Source: a virus
Strand: one strand, 5' to 3'
IMG/VR virus record: IMGVR_UViG_3300004463_000728
Coordinates: 1-34,825 of that record
Length of the DNA: 34,825 nucleotides
Shown here: one piece after another, positions 30,314 through 34,825 of the stretch
How the letters are laid out: each line of letters opens with the position of its first letter
Position numbering within the stretch: position 1 is the stretch's first letter
Position numbers and translations under genes: made by a program
The notes under the pieces: model-generated
The model's database searches: none
Seen by the model: only the letters and a program-made list of their open reading frames with translations
Told to the model about the DNA's origin: nothing

Positions 30314-32272
30314 TTATAGATAAGTGAATACTGAATCTGATTCGACATCCGATCGGGTGTCTTTTGGTAAAGTGGATCCCATCTTGATCATCCATTCCTG
30401 ATCGTCGATTAGTTTATCCGGTGTAATTCCTGTGCGTTGTCTCAAGGCTTCCAGTTCCTGCACGTCGCGTTGTAATTCCTCCTCACGAATGCTGAAATCT
30501 TCGAACCACTTTTCTTTGTCGCCTTCTTTCATAAGTACCGGGATCTCCTGATGCGATCGTTTTGGTTGAGCGTGGGCAACAACTGTCTTTTCACCTGCAG
30601 CGTTTACTTCAATCAATTGGATAGAACTGTCAAGCTGCTCAGGATCGTAGCGAACGATGAATTTTTTGCCGATGTTGTATCTTCTGAAATTGATGTCTAT
30701 TTTTTCATTCGAATCGTACACTTCGAACATGTATTCTTTACCTGCGATGCGAAGGTGCAAACCGTCATTTTTGTATGTGATTGGTTTGGTTTCATTTACC
30801 CAAAACAGATCAATCATATCAAGGAAGTCAACCGGTTCTGACATTGGTACCGGCATTGCGTAAACTTCGGATCTCGTTTTACCTGCGATCAGTGGGTGCG
30901 TTGCATTGTTCCACATTTTAACAGCCAATTCCCAAGCCTTGATTAATTGATCCTTAGTAAGAAGTCGGTGTTTGTTAGCCAGGATAAAATCAATATTAGG
31001 AACGTTGTCCAAGTCGCGTGATTTAACTGATTGCTTATCTGAAAACCAAAACGTTGAAATTACTTGCTGCTGCAGTCGGTTGAAAATTGGTTCTGCAGGA
31101 TTGGATTTTGCTCGTGGAGCTGTTGGATGATGAACACCACCTTTGCGAGATACAATGCCGTCGTATAATTCCTGCATTCTTGCTGACTTGTGTCCGGATT
31201 GATTATCGTAAGTAAGTTTGTAAGGTCGTGACTGTGAAAAGTTGATTGCTGATTTTAATGCGGTGAAGTGATCAACATGGTTTTCCGTTTCTGAAAGAGA
31301 ATAACCAATGATCATTTCACTGAAGACATCGAATACCGGATTTATTTTCAGTTTCGCTGCCATCCCGGTTACATTGTCCAGGTAATGAACCCAATCAAGC
31401 TTCGTTCCATCGATCGCCCAATATGCATTCGGAAACCATTCAGATCTGTCTCGTGAAAGTTTGTGACCAAATGCCTTTGCATATTGTTCTTTGCCGTGTC
31501 GCGCCAAAGTCCAAACTCTTTTCACTTCCGGCTGATCTAAATACAAACCAATTGCTGATTCTGAAAGCGTTGGCCATCCTTTTTCTACTCGCTGAATATC
31601 GTACAAGGACAGCACGGTTGTAACAAGTGGTTTGTTCGGTAGGCAATAGGTCGCGAGTAAGTAATCCGCAATTTCACCTGTGATTTTTCTTCTATTATCA
31701 TTATCGGTTCCTCCATGAACGAGAGATCCATGTCCTTCCAACTTAAACTTTCGATACATTCTTTCAACTGATCTGTAATTACCGGGAATGGAGTGGCAAT
31801 AGTCGTTTGATGGGAGTTGATTAATTGCGTTAGAGATATTTTCCCAAAGCCTGGTCTTATTTCCTGTGATCTTTCGGGTATTCGTAGCCTTTGACACCAC
31901 GATTGTATCAATTGCCTTGAGGATAATTGCGTTTGTGGTGTATTCGGTTTGTTTTTCTGTTGTGAGTGGTTTGCCGTTGGCTTTTCTGAATGCTGTGAAA
32001 TAGGCTGCTGCTTCATAATCGGGTTTTAAGTAGGATTCAAAAATTGTTTTTTGTGCTGTTTGTGCAGGATCACCGGCGATCTGAACTACTTTTTGTTTGA
32101 GATCCTCACGCATGGAGGAGAATTCTACTAACGCCTGTCGACCGTTACCGCCTTTTTGAATAACATTCAAATACCCACGCGTCTTAAGTACGTCATAATG
32201 TGCTTTTGAAATTAGGTCACCAATTAAATGACTGGCTTTCACACAAAGAATATTGTTGTGGTATGTGTACAT
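30314..32272 (-). CDS. MuA-like DDE transposase
   Basis: The 652-residue protein cuts and joins phage ends to target DNA. The rve/DDE core is visible: D288 in YWAIDGTKLDW, D356 in KLTYDNQSGHKS, and E394 in KSNPAEPIFNRL. An N-terminal Mu-type DNA-binding region (HLIGDLISKAHYDVLKTRGYLNVI) lies before it. After about residue 480 come the Mu-transposase beta barrel and an Arg/Lys-rich C-terminal tail with a coiled segment (about 595-620) that could contact MuB. It is preceded by a tRNA-like hairpin. Confidence 0.9.
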   Translation of the reverse strand: MYTYHNNILCVKASHLIGDLISKAHYDVLKTRGYLNVIQKGGNGRQALVEFSSMREDLKQKVVQIAGDPAQTAQKTIFESYLKPDYEAAAYFTAFRKANGKPLTTEKQTEYTTNAIILKAIDTIVVSKATNTRKITGNKTRLWENISNAINQLPSNDYCHSIPGNYRSVERMYRKFKLEGHGSLVHGGTDNDNRRKITGEIADYLLATYCLPNKPLVTTVLSLYDIQRVEKGWPTLSESAIGLYLDQPEVKRVWTLARHGKEQYAKAFGHKLSRDRSEWFPNAYWAIDGTKLDWVHYLDNVTGMAAKLKINPVFDVFSEMIIGYSLSETENHVDHFTALKSAINFSQSRPYKLTYDNQSGHKSARMQELYDGIVSRKGGVHHPTAPRAKSNPAEPIFNRLQQQVISTFWFSDKQSVKSRDLDNVPNIDFILANKHRLLTKDQLIKAWELAVKMWNNATHPLIAGKTRSEVYAMPVPMSEPVDFLDMIDLFWVNETKPITYKNDGLHLRIAGKEYMFEVYDSNEKIDINFRRYNIGKKFIVRYDPEQLDSSIQLIEVNAAGEKTVVAHAQPKRSHQEIPVLMKEGDKEKWFEDFSIREEELQRDVQELEALRQRTGITPDKLIDDQEWMIKMGSTLPKDTRSDVESDSVFTYL

Positions 32273-32297
32273 GTTAAATTGTAGTTTTATTCGTTGT

Positions 32298-32338
32298 GTC
32301 CGTCAGCGACTCGAACGCTGCATGTCTGCCTGCCGGAC
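32298..32338 (-). ncRNA. tRNA-like T-arm hairpin upstream of the transposase gene
   Basis: On the minus strand a perfect T arm is present: CAGCG (32320-32316) / CGCTG (32308-32304) with loop TTCGAGT. It is enclosed by a second stem, GTCCG (32338-32334) with CGGAC (32302-32298). Further upstream the segment TAGCGCAGTTAGGTT (within 32356-32371) resembles a tRNA D arm, but the acceptor and anticodon arms do not form. It looks like a decayed or reduced tRNA in the leader of MuA. Confidence 0.45.
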
Positions 32339-32396
32339 TTCCATTCGTTGGGAACCTAACTGCGCTATCGTTATGCGCTAAATCCTTCCATTCGTT
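32338..32396. repeat. 12-bp direct repeat flanking the tRNA-like leader
   Basis: CTTCCATTCGTT occurs at 32338-32349 and again at 32385-32396, 47 bp apart. The right copy lies in the end of the Ner-like gene, the left copy at the edge of the tRNA-like hairpin. It may reflect a small duplication or insertion that created this leader. Confidence 0.6.
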
Positions 32397-32604
32397 CTTT
32401 AATAACTGCCTCAAGAGCATTAACAGTTTCGATATGGTATTTGGAGTTGATTCTTTCGAATCTTTTCTGAGCATTCTGACTGGCAATTCCTAACATTTCA
32501 CCAACTCTTTTCCAGTCACCCCAAACAACCAATGATTGAAGTTCTTTGAGCCTGATTTTATGAGCCTTTTCCGCTTCAGAATAATTTTCTTTAGTTATTG
32601 TCAT
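32371..32604 (-). CDS. Ner-like DNA-binding early regulator
   Basis: I choose ATG 32604 (77 residues); a start at 32664 would lie upstream of the probable transcription start. The protein has a helix-turn-helix pattern (GDWKRVGEMLGIASQNAQKRFERINSKYHIETVNALEAVIKER), as in small regulators opposite the repressor in Bacteroidetes transposable phages. By position it would be the Ner/Cro counterpart and first gene of the early operon. It is divergent from the repressor. Confidence 0.65.
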   Translation of the reverse strand: MTITKENYSEAEKAHKIRLKELQSLVVWGDWKRVGEMLGIASQNAQKRFERINSKYHIETVNALEAVIKERMEGFSA

Positions 32605-32611
32605 ACTTTTG
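32604..32611 (+). promoter_or_regulatory. Possible -7 element of the repressor promoter
   Basis: TACTTTTG matches the Bacteroidetes -7 consensus TAnnTTTG and lies 62 nt before the repressor ATG. No clear -33 TTTG accompanies it. It overlaps the start codon of the divergent Ner-like gene, so the two transcripts would overlap. Confidence 0.35.
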
Positions 32612-32635
32612 TTTTTATTTCGTACTTGAGTTAGA

Positions 32636-32667
32636 CAAACATATAGATAATTATCATTATTCACAAA
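32636..32667 (-). promoter_or_regulatory. Early promoter of Bacteroidetes type with operator palindrome
   Basis: On the minus strand TTTG (32667-32664), a 20-nt spacer and TATGTTTG (32643-32636) form a near-ideal -33/-7 Bacteroidetes promoter for the early operon. The spacer contains the palindrome GATAATTATC (32646-32655), a natural repressor or Ner operator. The same 13-mer AGATAATTATCAT recurs inside the repressor gene. Confidence 0.75.
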
Positions 32668-32673
32668 TTAATC

Positions 32674-33363
32674 ATGACAAATATCATGACCGACAAAGAA
32701 AAAATTATCAAATACCTTGATTATAAAGGGATTAGTAAGAATAAATTTTATTTAAAGACGGGGTTATCTGTCGGTTTTTTAGATAGTGGGAGTAGTTTGG
32801 GAGTGGATAAATTAAGAATAATTACAGATAATTATCATGATCTTAATCCAATGTGGATTCTTTCAGATAAAGGCGAGATGATTTTGAAATCTTATAACAC
32901 ATCAACAGAAAAGATAACAGAAGTCAGCGAACCGGAACCTGAAGAATATTCAAAAGAACCTGGATATCCACTTTTACCAATTGAAGCATTTGGAGGTGAT
33001 GGTGACAATACTGTTCTTGGTATAGAAACATCTAAAATTCAAGAACGATATGTTATTCCCTTATTCGAAGGTTTGAAAATTGATTTCATGATTGCGGTTC
33101 GTGGATCCTCAATGTATCCGAAATACAATAGCGGTGACGTTGTAGCCTGTAGAATAATTAAAGATCTGTTATATGTTCAATGGAATAAAACCTATGTGAT
33201 TGACACCTTCACGCAAGGAACGCTTCTGAAGAGATTGAAGAAATCAATCATCGATGATCATGTTGTTTGCAAATCAGATAACAAAGACTATGAAGAATTT
33301 GAACTTCCTAAAACTGATATCAGAAATATAGCAATGGTAGTTGGTGTGATCAGGTTGGAGTAA
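32674..33363 (+). CDS. Phage repressor, S24 (LexA/CI-like) family
   Basis: The 229-residue protein has an N-terminal HTH region (IIKYLDYKGISKNKFYLKTGLS, about 11-65) and a C-terminal S24 peptidase domain. The catalytic Ser is S146 in RGSSMYP and the Lys is K186 in GTLLKRLKK. The linker has EAFGGDG near residue 105, where an Ala-Gly cleavage site is normal, so the exact cleavage position is unclear. An S24 repressor suggests induction by DNA damage, unlike the Mu c repressor. It is divergent from the early operon. Confidence 0.85.
   Translation: MTNIMTDKEKIIKYLDYKGISKNKFYLKTGLSVGFLDSGSSLGVDKLRIITDNYHDLNPMWILSDKGEMILKSYNTSTEKITEVSEPEPEEYSKEPGYPLLPIEAFGGDGDNTVLGIETSKIQERYVIPLFEGLKIDFMIAVRGSSMYPKYNSGDVVACRIIKDLLYVQWNKTYVIDTFTQGTLLKRLKKSIIDDHVVCKSDNKDYEEFELPKTDIRNIAMVVGVIRLE
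32827..32836. promoter_or_regulatory. Second copy of the operator palindrome inside the repressor gene
   Basis: GATAATTATC (32827-32836), within AGATAATTATCAT, repeats the palindrome seen in the early promoter (32646-32655) 181 bp away. Two such sites could allow looping or autoregulation. Confidence 0.45.
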
Positions 33364-33379
33364 TTAAATGATATATAAA

Positions 33380-33586
33380 ATGAATGATTTCGATAAGAAT
33401 GTAGAAGACCTATACCAATATGCAATTGGTATAGAAGAAATTACCCAAAATTATAGACCGATTGATTTTGTAAAATTGAGGCATGCTTGTGTGAATGCTA
33501 TTTCACATAATGAAGAATCGGAATGGAAGTCCTCGTTGAGTATTTATATGGAGATCATCAAGAACAATCCTGACTGTTCAATTTAA
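33380..33586 (+). CDS. Small acidic protein following the repressor
   Basis: I choose ATG 33380 (68 residues); ATG 33368 is also possible and lies 4 nt after the repressor stop. The protein is helical and acidic (NDFDKNVEDLYQYAIGIEEITQNY) with no recognised domain. It would be co-transcribed with the repressor and could modulate lysogeny. Its end overlaps the convergent gene by 29 nt. Confidence 0.45.
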   Translation: MNDFDKNVEDLYQYAIGIEEITQNYRPIDFVKLRHACVNAISHNEESEWKSSLSIYMEIIKNNPDCSI

Positions 33587-33743
33587 CAAAATTATCAATC
33601 ACAATCTCAACGTTGTCATTTTGATTCACTTCAATTAGATCAAGAAGAAGTGTTACCGCAGGGTTTACTTTGTTACATAATTCATCAAGTGAAATTGTAT
33701 CAGGAACATTCACTAATGTGTTTATTTGAATCTTTATTGCCAT
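33558..33743 (-). CDS. Small hypothetical protein convergent to the repressor operon
   Basis: The 61-residue acidic protein (KIQINTLVNVPDTISLDELCNKVNPAVTLLLDLIEV) has no recognised domain. Its ATG abuts the stop of the membrane protein upstream, so the two form an operon. The 29-nt tail overlap with the repressor operon could give antisense interference. Confidence 0.45.
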   Translation of the reverse strand: MAIKIQINTLVNVPDTISLDELCNKVNPAVTLLLDLIEVNQNDNVEIVIDNFVKLNSQDCS

Positions 33744-34249
33744 TACTTAAAAATTATTATTGCCGTTTGAATCGCATTGATCAGCATTGATAGGTTGCGT
33801 TGCTTCTTGATGCGTTTAATTTCATGATCCTTTACTGCAAGCAATGTATCTTTTGAAATAATGATGTATCGCTGATTATAAATTATACTATCCTTGCTCT
33901 TGTCCATGTTTTCAAAGGAAGCAATTGTAGTATCTTGTTTGTGAATAATGATATCCTGCAGTCGAAGGATCTGAACGGTGTCCTTATCCCTTTTAACCTG
34001 GCTAAGACTGATTTTTAGATTGTTCAAATCGGAATAAAGTGAATTTATCACATCACGATCAACCGCAACCTGGTTTAACAGATCTGCAATGTCCTGCTCC
34101 TTATTTTCTATTCGTTTTTCAATGACTTTTTCGGAGGAAATCTTATAAACTGGCTTTGGCTGAGGCTTAAAAATCACTATAAGGATACATGCGATGATCA
34201 AACCGAAGGTAATCAACTTGTCTTTGGCGAAATATTGTTCAATTTTCAT
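33743..34249 (-). CDS. Membrane-anchored coiled-coil protein near the transposase end
   Basis: I choose ATG 34249 (168 residues) because a -7 element lies just upstream; a TTG at 34297 would lie before that promoter. One N-terminal transmembrane segment (about residues 12-28: LITFGLIIACILIVIF) is followed by a long coiled coil (about 45-150) and a second hydrophobic stretch (LSMLINAIQTAIIIF). It resembles spanin-like or surface-exclusion proteins. Being beside the repressor, it may be expressed in the lysogen. Confidence 0.5.
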   Translation of the reverse strand: MKIEQYFAKDKLITFGLIIACILIVIFKPQPKPVYKISSEKVIEKRIENKEQDIADLLNQVAVDRDVINSLYSDLNNLKISLSQVKRDKDTVQILRLQDIIIHKQDTTIASFENMDKSKDSIIYNQRYIIISKDTLLAVKDHEIKRIKKQRNLSMLINAIQTAIIIFK

Positions 34250-34261
34250 AAACGTTTTTAC

Positions 34262-34269
34262 CAAATGTA
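34262..34269 (-). promoter_or_regulatory. -7 promoter element for the membrane-protein operon
   Basis: On the minus strand TACATTTG matches TAnnTTTG and lies 12 nt before ATG 34249. A TTTG occurs 25 nt further upstream, a little far for the -33 element. The transcript leader would be very short. Confidence 0.5.
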
Positions 34270-34439
34270 CAGGGAAAAGCCGTGTTTTTAAAAACAAAAC
34301 CCATGAAAAACCCCATAATTAGGGCGTTTTCAAACTTTTTAAGTAGTAATAACCCCCTATTAAAACCGCTCAAAACTGTGTTTTTGGATGCTTTTTTTAT
34401 ACTAACTAGGTATAAATACCAACTAAAAACGATGGTTTT

Positions 34440-34475
34440 TGTATGCCCAACTGTATGCCCAACTGTATGCCCAAC
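34440..34475 (+). repeat. Three tandem copies of TGTATGCCCAAC
   Basis: Perfect 12-bp repeats lie at 34440-34451, 34452-34463 and 34464-34475. The CCCAAC part resembles the CCAAC core of the phage end sites but lies in the opposite orientation to the neighbouring right-end sites. They could be operator or transposase-enhancer sites. Confidence 0.9.
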
Positions 34476-34673
34476 CCCGAATTATAGAAAGTAGGATGAT
34501 TTTAGAAAATCTAAATATCTGTACAGTTTTTCGGGATAAAAAGAGTGTGAAATTTGGCGTTTAAGCGCGCAAATGGTAATAATACAGGGATATACTACCA
34601 TTCTCAAAAGAAAAGCGGTCACACATGGAAGTATGACCGCAATAAGTGGTATTCAAATGGGAGTTAAACGGTA

Positions 34674-34701
34674 TTTTTGTACGATTTGAAAAAGTTGGAC
34701 A
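34674..34701. repeat. Candidate inner transposase-binding site, left (transposase) end
   Basis: TGTACGATTTG (34678-34688) and GTTGGACA (34694-34701) form, in reverse complement, the same two-block motif as at 22-49. Only a 4-nt spacer difference separates the two ends. This is the clearest sign of paired inverted phage ends. Confidence 0.65.
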
Positions 34702-34760
34702 TTCAGCAAAAATATAGCTGAATCCTTTTATTTTAGGGCTTTTTCAGCAAAAATATAACT
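34702..34760. repeat. 18-bp direct repeat between the two end sites
   Basis: TTCAGCAAAAATATAGCT (34702-34719) and TTCAGCAAAAATATAACT (34743-34760) differ at one base and are 41 bp apart. The first copy also makes a TTCAGC/GCTGAA inverted pair. On the minus strand each contains TATTTTTG, which fits a -7 element. Confidence 0.7.
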
Positions 34761-34768
34761 ATTGTTTA

Positions 34769-34790
34769 TGTACGTTTTGTTTTGTTGGGG
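34769..34790. repeat. Candidate outer transposase-binding site, left (transposase) end
   Basis: TGTACGTTTTG (34769-34779) then GTTGGGG (34784-34790) repeats the layout of the inner site 91 bp away. It is more diverged and nearer the window edge, so it may be the terminal site. Confidence 0.45.
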
Positions 34791-34825
34791 GTATTTTGTA
34801 AATAAAACTTTCTCTGTTGTAAAAC

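Larger units (their letters stand above)
34270..34825. other. Non-coding transposase-end region of the phage
   Basis: This 550-bp AT-rich stretch has no convincing gene. It holds three 12-bp tandem repeats (34440-34475), two hairpins (34573-34601 ATGGTA/TACCAT; 34615-34640 GCGGTCA/TGACCGC), two candidate transposase end sites (34674-34701, 34769-34790) and an 18-bp direct repeat (34702-34760). Short open frames on the plus strand (34303-34494 and 34573-34683) have no recognisable product. Confidence 0.6.

Noticed and set aside
32274-32486. Minus-strand open frame covering the tRNA-like leader
   Set aside because: It overlaps the Ner-like gene out of frame, starts without support and contains the structured leader.
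34282-34494. Plus-strand open frame of 70 codons ending VCPTVCPTVCPTP
   Set aside because: It starts with GTG, has no family resemblance, and its end is only the translation of the 12-bp tandem repeats.
34573-34683. Plus-strand open frame of 36 codons before the end site
   Set aside because: It overlaps both hairpins and has no recognisable product; too short to support.
34702-34760. CRISPR-like repeats
   Set aside because: Only two copies of an 18-bp repeat with one spacer and no cas genes.

Overview
The window is an essentially complete Mu-like (transposable) phage or prophage of about 34.8 kb, lying with its transposase end on the right. Recognisable Mu-type parts are a DDE transposase (MuA), a MuB-like partner, a DUF3164 early protein, a DUF935-type portal, a MuF head protein, gpG- and gp37-like proteins and a contractile tail. 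The host is very probably a Bacteroidetes, most likely Flavobacteriia-like: the best promoters have the TTTG / TAnnTTTG form, most starts lack a Shine-Dalgarno sequence, and several proteins (DUF4494, a DUF2586-like sheath, a LysM/PKD/LRR adhesin) are typical of that phylum. Related inverted motifs (GTCCAAC...CAAATCGTACA) lie within about 60 bp of both window edges and look like transposase-binding end sites, so the window edges are close to the phage ends.

Layout from right to left. 34250-34825: transposase-end region with repeats, end sites and hairpins. 33558-34249 (minus): two small genes, one a membrane/coiled-coil protein, facing the repressor. 32674-33586 (plus): S24-type repressor and a small partner. 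32604 down to 22152 (minus): the early operon, starting with a Ner-like DNA-binding protein, then MuA, MuB, a second RecA-like ATPase, many small accessory proteins, a MazG-like protein and finally a lipoprotein. Two tRNA-like hairpins sit between early genes. 16061-22104 (plus): terminase, gp36-like, portal, MuF, gpG-like and gp37-like genes, ending in a strong bidirectional terminator shared with the early operon. 15891 down to 97 (minus): protease/scaffold, capsid, lysis genes, sheath, tube, tail chaperone, tape measure, baseplate, adhesin and fibre, ending in a DNA adenine methylase in the position Mu uses for mom.

The packaging/portal block is therefore inverted relative to the rest, which is unlike Mu. 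A 170-bp divergent region (15892-16060) with nested inverted repeats would have to drive both late operons.

The most notable signals are two candidate programmed -1 frameshift sites. One is in the tail chaperone gene before the tape measure (GGAAAAG, 5-nt spacer, perfect 12-bp stem). The other is at the end of the portal gene (TTTTTTC, 6-nt spacer, perfect 6-bp GC stem) and would produce a portal-MuF fusion of about 847 residues. Other oddities are a 57-nt tRNA-like element without a D arm, a MuB with degenerate Walker motifs beside an intact ATPase, and a capsid protein with a signal-peptide-like N terminus.
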